From assembly GCF_032163395.1 (NCBI RefSeq), contig NZ_CP119968.1, forward strand, positions 233,501 to 297,500: a DNA stretch of 64,000 nucleotides, given 5' to 3'. Numbering within the stretch: position 1 is the first letter of the stretch; each line of letters starts with the position of its first letter. The notes under the pieces were generated by a model that saw nothing but the letters and a program-made list of their open reading frames with translations, was not told the DNA's origin and ran no database searches. This document shows, in pieces, positions 36,012 through 45,455 of this stretch. Both the position numbers and the translations under genes were made by a program. Source of the DNA: Gloeocapsopsis dulcis. GTDB taxonomy: Bacteria; Cyanobacteriota; Cyanobacteriia; Cyanobacteriales; Chroococcidiopsidaceae.

Positions 36012-37157
36012 TTACCCTGAAGCTTTTTTCTTAGAACGTCCTGGCTCGAAAGGAAGTGCTTCACGTCCTTTGGCTTCTGACTCTTTCGTCTCTGATGCTG
36101 CGACAATCTTTTGGAGATTTTCGGGCAGTGGTTCGCGGGAAACAACAAAAGTTTGCAGTGTTTGGAAGATGTTAGCAATGAGCATATACATCAAAACCCC
36201 AGCAGGTAGTGGGAAAAATAAAAACATTCCCGAGAAAATGACTGGAGTGATTTTGTTGACTGTATCTTGTTGAGGATTACCTGATGCACCTTGACCGGAA
36301 ATAACTTGGCTGAGGTACAAGCTTAAACCGAAGCCGATAACCATTGCCACGATATCCCAGTGAATTTTGCCATCGGCATCAAACGCGCCAACTCTACCTA
36401 GAGCGTCAATAAAGAGAAAGCCTTTTTCTGAAGCAATTCCTGGAATCGTGCCTTGAATTGTTGCTTCTCCAGGTTGCAGCGCTTCAATGTTGCCTGCTTC
36501 ATCAATTTGTACCCGCTCTTGACCTTTTGTGATGTTCCAACGTAGCGTGATACTAGTTTCTGGATGCTCAGCTATCAACTCTTTAAGTGGCTTGCCTTCC
36601 ACTGTTTGAAATTCGAGCTTTGTTTTTTCTCCGACAGCTAAGCTATTACCACTAGGCACAATTGCGCTAATGCGGTAATGCTCTCCGTCCGCAATATATA
36701 TATTTTGAGGTGAAGTCGCAAAAGCTTTGGGTTGAACTCGCTCGATTTGCTCTTGGGGTAAGATTTGCAGGTTGACAGTATAGTTGATGTCAGAAAACGG
36801 CGAACCGCGTAGCGTGGCAAACAACGCAAACAGTACTGGCATTTGCAGCAGCACTGGTAAGCATCCAGCCAGCGGATTACCAAATTCCTTGTATACCGCG
36901 CTCATTTCTTCCTGCAACTTGGCAGGATTGTCTTTATGGCGCTCCTGAAGTTCTTTTACCCGCTTTTGCATTAAAGGCTGCGTAATTCGCGTGCGCCGCA
37001 TATTGCGAATTGAGCCAGCACTGAGAGGGTAGACTGCGAAGCGAATGACGAGTGTTAACGCCACGATCGCTAATCCATAGCTTGGCACGATCCCATAGAA
37101 GAAATCCAGGATCGGCAGCATTACGTTGTTAGAAAGAAACCCGATACCAAAATCCAT
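36012..37157 (-). CDS. yidC: Membrane protein insertase YidC/Oxa1/Alb3
   Basis: A 381-residue insertase that places proteins, including photosystem subunits, in the membrane. The five-helix core is seen: [20 protein letters not shown], a positively charged hairpin ([19 protein letters not shown]), [16 protein letters not shown] and the late helices [21 protein letters not shown] ~150-residue periplasmic insert lies between helices, as in other cyanobacteria. The C-terminus is basic (GRSKKKASG). Position beside rnpA and rpmH is the conserved bacterial arrangement. Confidence 0.93.
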   Translation of the reverse strand: MDFGIGFLSNNVMLPILDFFYGIVPSYGLAIVALTLVIRFAVYPLSAGSIRNMRRTRITQPLMQKRVKELQERHKDNPAKLQEEMSAVYKEFGNPLAGCLPVLLQMPVLFALFATLRGSPFSDINYTVNLQILPQEQIERVQPKAFATSPQNIYIADGEHYRISAIVPSGNSLAVGEKTKLEFQTVEGKPLKELIAEHPETSITLRWNITKGQERVQIDEAGNIEALQPGEATIQGTIPGIASEKGFLFIDALGRVGAFDADGKIHWDIVAMVIGFGLSLYLSQVISGQGASGNPQQDTVNKITPVIFSGMFLFFPLPAGVLMYMLIANIFQTLQTFVVSREPLPENLQKIVAASETKESEAKGREALPFEPGRSKKKASG

Positions 37158-37375
37158 TGGTGTTAAGTCAACCTGAACTACTCTAATTTGTCTGAATCTA
37201 ATGTATCCGAACTAAGGGTCAGGCGTTGCGAACAGAGAACGGAGGATTGATGTTTTTCGTAATTTTACTAACACATCGATATTCAAAATGCGTTCAAATT
37301 ATCAAACACTACGCTAAGCATTGGCTCTACAATTTAAGAACCAAATCAGTAGCCTGCCCTCATATTGTTGTCAGA

Positions 37376-37756
37376 CTATGATGTTGCACCAACTTTCTTG
37401 GCAGCTACTTGCTCATTGATATAGTCGTAAATCTCGCGAAACTTGGGAACTGCACGTAGTTCCAAGCGACTACCATCTCTAAGGGTAAGAACCATATCTC
37501 CCCAGAAGCCAACGCCACGAGGAACTTTTACAACCTTAACGATTTCCGCGTAAATGATATCGGTGCGATCGCGCCCCTGCCATCCTCCTGTCACAGTAAT
37601 TCTGCGACTTGTCACGCGATAGCGTAACCACAAAGCTCTGACAATTGCTCCCACAGTTAGCGGTAAACCAATCAGTGTTAATCCAACTAGCAAGTTAATA
37701 ATTAGGTCTCCAACATGCGGTCCACCTTCAAAAAACACTTCTTCACGAATGCCCAT
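37376..37756 (-). CDS. Bacterial PH-domain membrane protein
   Basis: A 126-residue protein with one or two membrane helices (LIINLLVGLTLIGLPLTVGA) followed by a bPH2-type domain starting YRVTSRRITVTGGW and containing VPRGVGFWGDMVLTLRDG. This small gene occurs between rnpA and yidC in most cyanobacteria. Its start overlaps the rnpA stop by 14 bases. Function unknown; the PH fold suggests lipid or protein contact at the membrane. Confidence 0.8.
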   Translation of the reverse strand: MGIREEVFFEGGPHVGDLIINLLVGLTLIGLPLTVGAIVRALWLRYRVTSRRITVTGGWQGRDRTDIIYAEIVKVVKVPRGVGFWGDMVLTLRDGSRLELRAVPKFREIYDYINEQVAAKKVGATS

Positions 37757-38144
37757 CGATTACCTCAGCTTCTGTCAACAACTGCTCTAATTCTTGCAGA
37801 AATTGATCGTAATCGCACTTAGCTTCCACAACTGAAGGTTTCACGATAACTACTATTAGCCATCCAGGCGATATTCTAGGTAACAAACTGCGAAAAGCTG
37901 CCCGGATCTGACGCTTGATCCGGTTGCGCACCACAGCCCGTTTACTCACCTTTGTACTAATCGAAATGCCAATCCGAGTCGGCATTAGCTCAACGTCTTC
38001 TGACTCTACTGGGGAAGTCTTAACAATCGGTTTAGCTGTTTTTTGTAAGGCTCTTAGTGTGAGATGAGATCCATAGCAGCGGCTACCTTCCCGAAATACT
38101 GCTCGGAAATCGTGCCGACTTTGAAGTCGATTTGAGCTATGCAC
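37743..38144 (-). CDS. rnpA: Ribonuclease P protein component
   Basis: A 133-residue RnpA, which helps the RNase P RNA process tRNA 5' ends. The hallmark basic helix KRAVVRNRIKRQIRAAFR is present, along with the N-terminal NRLQSRHDFRAVFREG. The start is a GTG at 38144; no better ATG is in frame. An insert of about 15 residues before RIGISIS makes it slightly longer than many. It follows rpmH by 49 bases. Confidence 0.93.
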   Translation of the reverse strand: MHSSNRLQSRHDFRAVFREGSRCYGSHLTLRALQKTAKPIVKTSPVESEDVELMPTRIGISISTKVSKRAVVRNRIKRQIRAAFRSLLPRISPGWLIVVIVKPSVVEAKCDYDQFLQELEQLLTEAEVIDGHS

Positions 38145-38193
38145 TGCGCTTGGTTGATTTTGAATGTCTCAACACAAAACTATACTAACTACG

Positions 38194-38328
38194 CTAAACA
38201 GTTAACCGATGACGTCCTTTTCTTCTACGAGCTTTAATCACGTTTTGTCCATCCGGATTACGCATTCGAGCACGAAAGCCAGATGTTCTTTTTCTTTTGC
38301 GGTTAGTCCCTTCTAGAGTGCGCTTCAT
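38194..38328 (-). CDS. rpmH: 50S ribosomal protein L34
   Basis: Translating the - strand from ATG 38328 gives 44 residues: [18 protein letters not shown], then [17 protein letters not shown] and a basic end. This is the cyanobacterial form of L34. It heads the conserved rpmH-rnpA-PH-yidC-khpB series. The gene is too short for most ORF filters. Confidence 0.95.
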   Translation of the reverse strand: MKRTLEGTNRKRKRTSGFRARMRNPDGQNVIKARRRKGRHRLTV

Positions 38329-38443
38329 AGGTTTTCTTCCTCGCTTGGCTGTTTCAAAAAATCACAATCTCTTATTATATCACCAAGCTTACAACTAATC
38401 AGCCCAGCTAGCAGTTTGCCAGGAAGATAGACGGAATACCAGC

Positions 38444-38977
38444 TTAACTAATACTCAGAATCCATGTTCCTACATAGCGTAGTAGGGGTACATCACCAGG
38501 AGTTTGAATCTGGCAATTGAAATAGTACATCCCACCAAAGGTAGGATTTCTAACATTAGAAAACACTATTTCAGTACGCATGTTTGCTGGCACAGGTTCG
38601 GCAGGAAAAATTTCCACTACACGGTTTTCTTGATCCCATCTCACTTCTTGGAGGGGTACGCTTTTTCCTCTTACACGTACTTCAATGTTATCTGGATCAA
38701 ATTTGCCTCGATAGTTTTCTGGATAGGAAACCGTGAATTGAGCAGCAGCTAAATTTAGCCTATTTCCTGGAATGCGCAAACGGTAGCGATCCCAACCATT
38801 GGCTTGTCCGCCAAAATCTAAGCGGAAAGGCAACTGATTTTCGCGTCGTACACCGCTAAATATTGTAAAACCAGGTAAAGACTGGGCGGTAGAAATGACA
38901 GGAAATGCACCAATCAAACAACCACTAACGGCTAAAGCAGAAATCACGCGACGCATAGATACTTTTGTGGCTACCAT
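38444..38977 (-). CDS. DUF2808 secreted protein
   Basis: A 177-residue protein with a Sec signal peptide (VISALAVSGCLIGAFPVIS followed by TAQS). The mature part is beta-rich with the DUF2808 features: DRYRLRIPGNRLNLAAAQFT, FDPDNIEVRVRGKSVPL and a C-terminal FNCQIQTPGDVPLLRYVGTW. Such proteins are common in cyanobacteria and are periplasmic or surface-exposed; their role is unknown. Confidence 0.8.
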   Translation of the reverse strand: MVATKVSMRRVISALAVSGCLIGAFPVISTAQSLPGFTIFSGVRRENQLPFRLDFGGQANGWDRYRLRIPGNRLNLAAAQFTVSYPENYRGKFDPDNIEVRVRGKSVPLQEVRWDQENRVVEIFPAEPVPANMRTEIVFSNVRNPTFGGMYYFNCQIQTPGDVPLLRYVGTWILSIS

Positions 38978-39757
38978 CAGTCTGTATACCTAAAAAATTA
39001 CTAGGTGTTTTTACTAAACTTTACCAGAAAGGGACGAGGAGCTAGGGATAAGGGCAGAAAAGAAGAATCTCGAAATTGTGTGGAGAGGAAGTAGTTCGAC
39101 ACACAAAGCCTCACGATTCAATCCGTAAATGCCCGTTATGGAGTTCTTTTACCCCTCGCTCCTCGATCCTGTGAAGTTGGACGTGCTGTAGTTGAAAAAA
39201 GTGCCAATTTCTCAAGATTTTTTGAGCATATCTTAGCCTACAGGAGCTAGAGTAGACTCAAGCTAATTACTCCCATCTTAGATAATTTGCTTGTCTTTGT
39301 TGATAAATGTGTACCAGTGTGTCTATATCTTGGGTTTTTGTCATAAAAATTGAGACATTTTGCCACACAACTGCCTATCAGGTAAGCTAAATTCATCAAG
39401 ACATTTCCCAATTTGTTAAACAGTCTTGCTTGAGGACAAAGGATCAATGTTACTGTGTGTAACATATGTGATGTTTTTTGTAGCTCAATTTATAAAAGAA
39501 GCTAAAGATTAGAATTTAACATTTGGGGATCGCAATAAGATGTGCAGAAATAAGTATAAGTAAGTTTTGAAAAGTATTAAATTGCAATTGCCACAATGAA
39601 ACCTCCGCATAGCAATAAAGCGGACAACACCGCAGCTTTGCCTTGTCCATGCAAAACTGGGGAGGAGAAGCAAGGAGTTTTCAATTGGCTATCGAGGGAG
39701 CTAGTAAAAAGCATAGTTTTGAGTTGCGTCTATTGAGATTGTCAAGAAGGAGATTGA
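38978..39757. other. 780-base intergenic region upstream of the transhydrogenase operon
   Basis: No protein gene is convincing; the 72-codon frame at 39247-39465 (- strand) is low-complexity in character and has no family match that I know. A weak inverted repeat around GACGAGGAGC (39031-39050) and its imperfect complement (39151-39170) may be an old dispersed repeat. The last 160 bases contain the pnt leader, with a possible CCGC...GCGG hairpin at about 39604-39624. A small RNA cannot be excluded. Confidence 0.35.
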
Positions 39758-40924
39758 ATGAGACTCGCAGTTGCCAGAGAAATTGAAGTTGGTGAGCGTC
39801 GTGTTGCCTTAATTCCAGATACAGTTGCTCGGCTAGTTAAAAAGGGAATCGAAGTCTGGGTGGAAGCAGGGGCAGGAGAAAGTTCCTTTTTTACGGATAC
39901 GGATTATGAAACTGCAGGGGCAAAAATCGTTACTGATACAGATGCCTTGTGGCATGAAGCTGATGTTCTCCTTAAAGTAGGAATACCCAAGGAGCGCGAA
40001 GACGGACGTTTGGAAGTAGATTTATTGCGTGAGGGCGCAGTTCTGATTAGCTTCTTGAATCCGTTAGGTGAACCAGCGATCGCCCAGCGTTTGGCACAAC
40101 GACAGGTTACGGCGCTGAGTATGGAAATGATCCCGCGCACAACGAGAGCGCAAAGTATGGATGCTTTATCATCACAAGCATCGATTGCGGGATACAAAGC
40201 CGTGTTAATTGCCGCCGCAGCACTGCCAAAATACTTTCCCATGCTGACAACTGCGGCAGGAACAATTGCGCCAGCCAAGGTATTTATTATGGGTGCAGGT
40301 GTCGCTGGATTACAAGCGATCGCGACTGCAAGACGCCTAGGCGCTGTGGTGGAAGCATTTGATATTCGCCCTGCAGTGAAAGAAGAAGTCCAAAGCTTGG
40401 GCGCTAAATTTGTTGAAGTACAACTCAACGAAGATACTGTTGCCGATGGCGGATACGCTAAAGAAGTTTCGGAAGCAGCAAAGCAGCGTACGCAGGAAGT
40501 TGTCGCCGAACACATCAAGCAATCTGATGTCGTCATTACAACGGCACAAGTTCCTGGGAAAAAAGCACCAATACTCGTCACGGAAGAAATGGTTGCTCAA
40601 ATGAAACCAGGCTCAGTGGTTGTCGATATTGCTGCTGAACAGGGTGGCAACTGTGCTTGTACCAAACCAGGTAAAGACGTGCAGTACAATGGTGTGACAA
40701 TTATTGGTCCAATCAATCTCCCTTCATCAATGCCAGTTCACGCGAGTCAACTGTATGCGAAAAACCTATTTTCGCTCGTCCAACTGCTGATTAAAGATAG
40801 CAATCTAGACGTGAATTTTGCAGACGACATTGTCAGTGCTGCTTGCATTACGCACGCGGGTGAAATTCGCAATCAACGAGTAAAAGAGGCGTTAGCAACT
40901 TTGAGTAGTGCTACTGCTGGATAA
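39758..40924 (+). CDS. pntA: NAD(P) transhydrogenase subunit alpha part 1 (NAD-binding domain I)
   Basis: A 388-residue soluble domain I of the proton-pumping transhydrogenase, which moves hydride from NADH to NADP using the proton gradient. Motifs: MRLAVAREIEVGERRVAL, SMEMIPRTTRAQSMDALSSQ, the dinucleotide fold IMGAGVAGLQAIATARRLGA and AAEQGGNCACTKPG. In cyanobacteria the alpha chain is split, so the protein ends here without the membrane part. An AAGGAGATTG ribosome site precedes the ATG. It is the first gene of the operon pntA-pntAb-pntB. Confidence 0.95.
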   Translation: MRLAVAREIEVGERRVALIPDTVARLVKKGIEVWVEAGAGESSFFTDTDYETAGAKIVTDTDALWHEADVLLKVGIPKEREDGRLEVDLLREGAVLISFLNPLGEPAIAQRLAQRQVTALSMEMIPRTTRAQSMDALSSQASIAGYKAVLIAAAALPKYFPMLTTAAGTIAPAKVFIMGAGVAGLQAIATARRLGAVVEAFDIRPAVKEEVQSLGAKFVEVQLNEDTVADGGYAKEVSEAAKQRTQEVVAEHIKQSDVVITTAQVPGKKAPILVTEEMVAQMKPGSVVVDIAAEQGGNCACTKPGKDVQYNGVTIIGPINLPSSMPVHASQLYAKNLFSLVQLLIKDSNLDVNFADDIVSAACITHAGEIRNQRVKEALATLSSATAG

Positions 40925-40967
40925 GCAGCAATCGGGAATAAGCATTTACCAATAAGGAGATTTTTCA

Positions 40968-41261
40968 ATGACAGAAGCACTAATTGCGGCTTTGTTTGTA
41001 TTTGTTTTGGCATCTTTTACAGGATTTGAAGTCATTAATAAAGTTCCACCGACATTACATACGCCTTTAATGTCTGGCGCGAATGCTATTTCCGGCATTG
41101 CGGTAATTGGCGCGATTCTAGTTGCGGGTGCTAATCAAGGAAGGGTATCTGTCATTTTAGGCTTAATTGCCATCGTGCTAGCGACCATTAACGTTGTAGG
41201 TGGTTTCTTAGTGACAGATCGGATGTTGCAAATGTTTAAGAAGAAAGAGGTGAAAGCGTGA
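40968..41261 (+). CDS. pntAb: NAD(P) transhydrogenase subunit alpha part 2 (membrane)
   Basis: A 97-residue membrane part of the split alpha chain, with three helices: IAALFVFVLASFTGFEVI, SGANAISGIAVIGAILVAGA and VILGLIAIVLATINVVGGFLV. The PPTLHTPLMSGANAISG segment is a family hallmark. AAGGAG lies at the correct distance before its ATG. It sits 43 bases after part 1 and overlaps pntB by 4 bases. Confidence 0.95.
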   Translation: MTEALIAALFVFVLASFTGFEVINKVPPTLHTPLMSGANAISGIAVIGAILVAGANQGRVSVILGLIAIVLATINVVGGFLVTDRMLQMFKKKEVKA

Positions 41262-42652
41262 GTGAATTTCTACCAACAGGAATTCAGTTATCTTATTTAG
41301 TAGCTGCTTCGTTATTCATCGTTGGTTTAAAAAAGTTAGGTTCGCCTGCTACTGCACGTCAAGGTAATTTCCTCGCAGCAGTTGGGATGTTGCTTGCTGT
41401 AGTCGCAACTTTGCTCGAGCGGCAGGTACTAAGCTATGAAATGATTTTAGTTGGGTTGGCAGTTGGTTCGTTAATTGGTGCGATCGCTGCCCAAAAAGTC
41501 GCCATGACGGCAATGCCGCAGATGGTAGGCTTATTGAACGGACTTGGTGGTGCGGCTTCTGCACTGGTCGCAGTAGCTGAGTTTTGGCGGTTAATGGGAA
41601 CATCGCAAGCAATTCCCCTCGATGCCAACGTTTCGATGCTGTTGGATGTCTTTATTGGTGGTGTCACCTTTACTGGCAGTATGATTGCCTTTGCCAAACT
41701 GCAGGGTTTAATCAGTGGTTCTCCGGTAACATTTCCTTTGCAGCAACCAATTAATGCCTTACTTTTAGTCGGTTTTGTTGTTGGTAGCGGGTATTTATTA
41801 GTCGCCCCTGAAAATTTACCGATATTCTTAGCAGTAGCGGGCGTTTCCCTACTCCTCGGCGTACTATTCGTTTTGCCAATTGGCGGCGGCGATATGCCAG
41901 TTGTGATTTCGCTGTTGAACTCGTTATCAGGTTTAGCGGCAAGTGCTGCTGGTTTTGTCGTGATGAATAATATGCTGATCATCGCAGGTGCTTTGGTAGG
42001 TGCATCTGGGTTGATTTTGACGCAGATCATGTGCAAAGCAATGAACCGCTCTTTGGTAAGCGTGTTGTTTAGCTCGTTTGGTAAAGCGGGCGTCTCAGGT
42101 GGTAGTGGGACAGAAGATAAAACTGTCCATAGTATTGATCCCGAAGAAGGCGCAATGATGTTGGGTTATGCGCGATCAGTAGTTATTGTTCCTGGATATG
42201 GTATGGCAGTAGCGCAAGCCCAGCATAGTGTTCGCGAACTAGCAGATCAACTTGAAAAAATGGGCGTTGATGTTAAGTACGCTATTCACCCTGTTGCTGG
42301 AAGAATGCCAGGGCATATGAATGTGTTACTTGCAGAAGCTAATGTACCCTATCCACAGTTGCATGACATGGAGGATATTAATCCTCAGTTTGAGCAAACT
42401 GATGTCGCGTTGGTGATTGGCGCAAATGATGTCGTAAATCCCGCAGCCCGTAGCGATGCGGCTAGCCCAATCTATGGAATGCCAATTTTAGAAGTAGATC
42501 GTGCCAAGCACACAATTGTGATTAAGCGGGGCATGAGTACTGGTTTTGCTGGTGTGGATAACGATTTGTTTTACAAAGATAAAACTATGATGCTCTTTGG
42601 TAGTGCTAAGGATGTCGTAGGCAAGTTGGTTTCTGAGGTAAAGCAGTTATAA
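41258..42652 (+). CDS. pntB: NAD(P) transhydrogenase subunit beta
   Basis: A 464-residue subunit with about nine helices forming the proton path and a C-terminal NADP-binding domain III (VIVPGYGMAVAQAQHSVREL, HPVAGRMPGHMNVLLAEA, VIGANDVVNPAA). Translation starts at a GTG that overlaps the stop of the preceding gene (GTGA). Length and motifs are complete. Confidence 0.95.
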   Translation: MSEFLPTGIQLSYLVAASLFIVGLKKLGSPATARQGNFLAAVGMLLAVVATLLERQVLSYEMILVGLAVGSLIGAIAAQKVAMTAMPQMVGLLNGLGGAASALVAVAEFWRLMGTSQAIPLDANVSMLLDVFIGGVTFTGSMIAFAKLQGLISGSPVTFPLQQPINALLLVGFVVGSGYLLVAPENLPIFLAVAGVSLLLGVLFVLPIGGGDMPVVISLLNSLSGLAASAAGFVVMNNMLIIAGALVGASGLILTQIMCKAMNRSLVSVLFSSFGKAGVSGGSGTEDKTVHSIDPEEGAMMLGYARSVVIVPGYGMAVAQAQHSVRELADQLEKMGVDVKYAIHPVAGRMPGHMNVLLAEANVPYPQLHDMEDINPQFEQTDVALVIGANDVVNPAARSDAASPIYGMPILEVDRAKHTIVIKRGMSTGFAGVDNDLFYKDKTMMLFGSAKDVVGKLVSEVKQL

Positions 42653-42828
42653 AAAGCTATCTCAATCACAACTAACAAATTTATGAGCTTGCTTTGAGAG
42701 ATTAATACTCTTAAGGCAAGTTATTTTATCTAAGTAGAATTACTTGTGGTTATTGCTATATGTAATTGCTAGCCATAGTTGACAAAAAGTTGATTAAAAG
42801 GTATATTTACTAATAGGCACAGCCTAGG

Positions 42829-42882
42829 GGTGGTCGTAGACCGCCGGACCATTACCGCTAGCAAGGCGGTTTTGTTGTTTTT
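42829..42882 (+). terminator. Two mutually exclusive hairpins ending in a T-rich run
   Basis: GGTGGTC (42829-42835) and GACCGCC (42839-42845) pair with a 3-base loop. ACCGC (42854-42858) and GCGGT (42866-42870) pair with a 7-base loop and are followed by TTTTGTTGTTTTT, an intrinsic terminator shape. The GACCGCC arm could instead pair with GGCGGT at 42865-42870, so the two folds compete. It is about 180 bases after pntB and abuts the broken DUF3800 gene of the other strand. It may be a terminator, a small RNA end or the edge of a palindrome-rich element. Confidence 0.45.
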
Positions 42883-43317
42883 ATACATACTTAGCTGCAC
42901 GTTCTACTAAAATAGTGAATGCACTTTTCATCATCTCCCATGTATCCTTGCCATACTTTTCTAGGTAGCGTTTCAGATAACCATGACGAGATATAACACA
43001 GGCATGAACAATAATAGGACAACGAACGATTGTATTAGTTAAGTCCTCCATGAATTGTTGATACTCTACTTCTGAAAGATTTCCTAACCAATCATAATTG
43101 TTTTTCTAGAATGTATTTCGCTTCCATGCAAAGGTATATCTACAGCAATATTCCAACGCTGTTTAAACTCTAACACTAATGCTTCAATAATCTGTTCATG
43201 ACCTCTGTTTATTAAAACACCACCCATCCCAAAAAAAGGACACTGGTCGTTTGGATTGGGTTTAGGACTACCTGAATCATCGAGGTATAAAGCAAATTCA
43301 CTGTACTCTAATTTCAT
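42881..43317 (-). pseudogene. DUF3800 protein, frameshifted and truncated
   Basis: The first 77 codons read SEFALYLDDSGSPKPNPND and FGMGGVLINRG, the DUF3800 N-terminus with its acidic pair, and stop at 43084. At the A5 run in TCTAGAAAAACAATT one added A gives NNYDWLGNLSEVEYQQFMED and continues to KSAFTILVERAAKYV with TAA at 42881-42883. Normal DUF3800 proteins are about 200-280 residues, so the 3' end is also missing. DUF3800 is an RNase-H-like family often carried by accessory DNA. Confidence 0.7.
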
Positions 43318-43598
43318 AAACTGAGAAATCGTAATAAATCTTTTTTTGTTTCATACTCAACAATTTCTATAAAAACAGTACACAATCTTGATTAAAGGTA
43401 TAAAACAAAGCTATATTGAAATTATTCTCAAAGAGATATTTTAGCTTAAAACAAGTTTAACGCTAGCTTGAACAACAGTTAATTATCAATTGATATCTTT
43501 CATAAGAGTCTTTTACTCAAAAAAAGTTTGGTTACTTTACTAAATCTTTGTTTTTTTTGAGTTACCCAACTTTCAAGAAGATATCTAGAGGAATTAAT

Positions 43599-45173
43599 AT
43601 GGCTCGTTGGGATGTAGAGCGCTTGCTACTGACTCAGATGCAGCGGCGGCGCTTATTGATCGGTGTGAGTGCCTTAACAAGTTTCGCGATCGCGAGTCAG
43701 TTTTCTCGCAGAGTTGTAGCCCAACCACAGTTTTCTGATTATCCCTTTAAACTCGGTGTCGCTTCGGGAGAACCCTTACCCGATGGTTTTGTTATCTGGA
43801 CGCGGTTAGCACCCGAACCACTTAACGGTGGTGGTATGCCAAGGCAGAATATTGCCGTTCGCTGGCAAGTTGCTCGCGATCCGAAAATGCGGCAAGTTGT
43901 GCAACAAGGAGTGGCGATCGCCACTCCTGAACTCGCACACTCGGTTCATGTAGAAGCCCAAGGATTAGAGCCTAATCGGTGGTATTGGTACCAGTTTAAG
44001 GCGGGTAATGACACAAGTCGTATCGGGAGAACGCGCACTGCACCAGCACGGGGCGATCGCTTACAACAACTAACTTTCGCGTTTGCTTCGTGTCAAGACT
44101 GGCAAAATGGCTTTTATTCTGCCTACCGCAACATGGCACAGGAAGAACTCGATTTTGTTGTACATCTTGGTGACTATATTTACGAATACGGACCTGATTT
44201 CAGCAAACCGCGCCAACACAACAGTCCTGAAATTATCAGTCTAGCGGACTACCGCAACCGTCATGCTTTGTACAAAACCGGATTTCACTTGCAAGCGGTT
44301 CATGCGAGGTTTCCCTGGATTGTCACCTGGGACGATCATGAAGTTGATAATAATTACGCTAACTTAATTCCCGAAGACGATCAAACGCGAGAGGAATTTA
44401 TCAAGCGCCGTGCGGATGCTTATCAAGCTTACTACGAGCATATGCCATTGCGTTTATCTTCCTTACCAAAAGGTCCCAATATGCAACTTTATCGGCGTTT
44501 GACTTTTGGTGACTTGGCAGAGTTTTTTGTATTAGATACTCGGCAATACCGCACCGATCAGCCGTGTGGTGATGGATTAAAACCTCGATGTGCGGAGGCT
44601 TTAGCTGAAAATGCGACGATGACGGGCAAAGAGCAAGAGCGCTGGTTGTTCAGAGGATTAGAACGATCGCAAGCACGTTGGAATGTGATTGCCCAACAAA
44701 CAATGATGGCTCAATTTGACTTTGATGCGCGTTCAGATAGTGAGGTGTTTAACCTCGATCAGTGGGATGGTTATGTAGCGGCACGCGATCGCCTATTTAA
44801 CTTCATCCAACAACGCCAACCTGCTAACCCTGTTGTCATTACAGGTGACATTCACTCTAGCTGGGTACACGATCTCAAAGCTGACTTTAACAATCCTGCT
44901 TCAGCCACGATTGGTACAGAATTTGTCGGGACTTCGATTACTTCCGATTTTCCAGCCGTATTTATCGCCCCAGTTACAGCAGCTTTAGCAAATAATCCAC
45001 ATACGAAGTTTTTCAACGGTGCTTTCCGAGGCTATGTCCGCTGTCAACTTACACCCAAACAATGGCATAGCGATTATCGAGTAGTTTCGACAATTCTCAA
45101 TCCGCAAGCCCCAGTGAGTACGCTGGCATCTTTTATTGTTGAGAATGGGCAACCAGGTGCTCAGAAAGCATAG
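43599..45173 (+). CDS. phoD: PhoD-type alkaline phosphatase (phosphodiesterase), Tat-exported
   Basis: A 524-residue metallophosphatase. ATG 43599 is chosen because GAGGAA is 6 bases upstream; an open frame reaches 43548 by a TTG. The Tat-like signal QRRRLLIGVSALTSFAIAS is followed by the PhoD pattern FKLGVASGEPLPDGFVIWTR, then FASCQDW, HLGDYIYEYG, WDDHEVDNNYA, FFVLDTRQYR and TGDIHSSWVHD, covering the Fe/Ca ligands. It frees phosphate from esters outside the cytoplasm. I see no convincing Pho box in the upstream 230 bases. Confidence 0.9.
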   Translation: MARWDVERLLLTQMQRRRLLIGVSALTSFAIASQFSRRVVAQPQFSDYPFKLGVASGEPLPDGFVIWTRLAPEPLNGGGMPRQNIAVRWQVARDPKMRQVVQQGVAIATPELAHSVHVEAQGLEPNRWYWYQFKAGNDTSRIGRTRTAPARGDRLQQLTFAFASCQDWQNGFYSAYRNMAQEELDFVVHLGDYIYEYGPDFSKPRQHNSPEIISLADYRNRHALYKTGFHLQAVHARFPWIVTWDDHEVDNNYANLIPEDDQTREEFIKRRADAYQAYYEHMPLRLSSLPKGPNMQLYRRLTFGDLAEFFVLDTRQYRTDQPCGDGLKPRCAEALAENATMTGKEQERWLFRGLERSQARWNVIAQQTMMAQFDFDARSDSEVFNLDQWDGYVAARDRLFNFIQQRQPANPVVITGDIHSSWVHDLKADFNNPASATIGTEFVGTSITSDFPAVFIAPVTAALANNPHTKFFNGAFRGYVRCQLTPKQWHSDYRVVSTILNPQAPVSTLASFIVENGQPGAQKA

Positions 45174-45206
45174 AAATGCTATTTTGTCAAAACAATAGCT
45201 CAAATC

Positions 45207-45262
45207 TTTGAGTTTTGAGTTAAATCCATAATTCAAAACTCAAAACTCAAAATTCATAACTC
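45207..45262. repeat. Dispersed AT-rich inverted repeat, copy 1
   Basis: Arms made of TTGAGTT-type units (TTTGAGTTTTGAGTTAAA) face arms of the complement (AATTCAAAACTCAAAACTC). It follows phoD by about 33 bases. Related copies occur at 47051-47100, 49471-49524 and 52713-52786. Confidence 0.7.
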
Positions 45263-45276
45263 CGCGAAGCGGTAAA

Positions 45277-45447
45277 TTACTTCTTGCGTTTAGATCTACC
45301 TTGGATGCGATTTTCGCGGTTTTCTTTATCTTGGCGGCGGCGATCGCGCCAATCTACAGCTGTTAAGTACAAAACACCTCCGGTTACTGCAGTCAGTAAC
45401 CCAAAGGAGATTAAAACAAGAATATTAAGTGCTGTCGTCGTTTCCAC
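45277..45447 (-). CDS. Small single-helix membrane protein next to petN
   Basis: From a GTG at 45447 the frame encodes 56 residues: METTTALNIL, one membrane helix (VLISFGLLTAVTGGVLYLTA), then a strongly basic cytosolic tail (VDWRDRRRQDKENREN). The tail is unlike the known small b6f or photosystem subunits. The start is 8 bases after the petN stop, which suggests co-transcription. No family name is recalled. Confidence 0.6.
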   Translation of the reverse strand: METTTALNILVLISFGLLTAVTGGVLYLTAVDWRDRRRQDKENRENRIQGRSKRKK

Positions 45448-45455
45448 TTGAGCTT

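Noticed and set aside
39031-39170. MITE-like element with terminal inverted repeats
   Set aside because: Only about 8 bases (CGAGGAGC) match exactly between the arms; no target duplication is visible.
39247-39465. 72-codon frame upstream of pntA
   Set aside because: No ribosome site, no recognisable domain and an AT-rich non-coding look.
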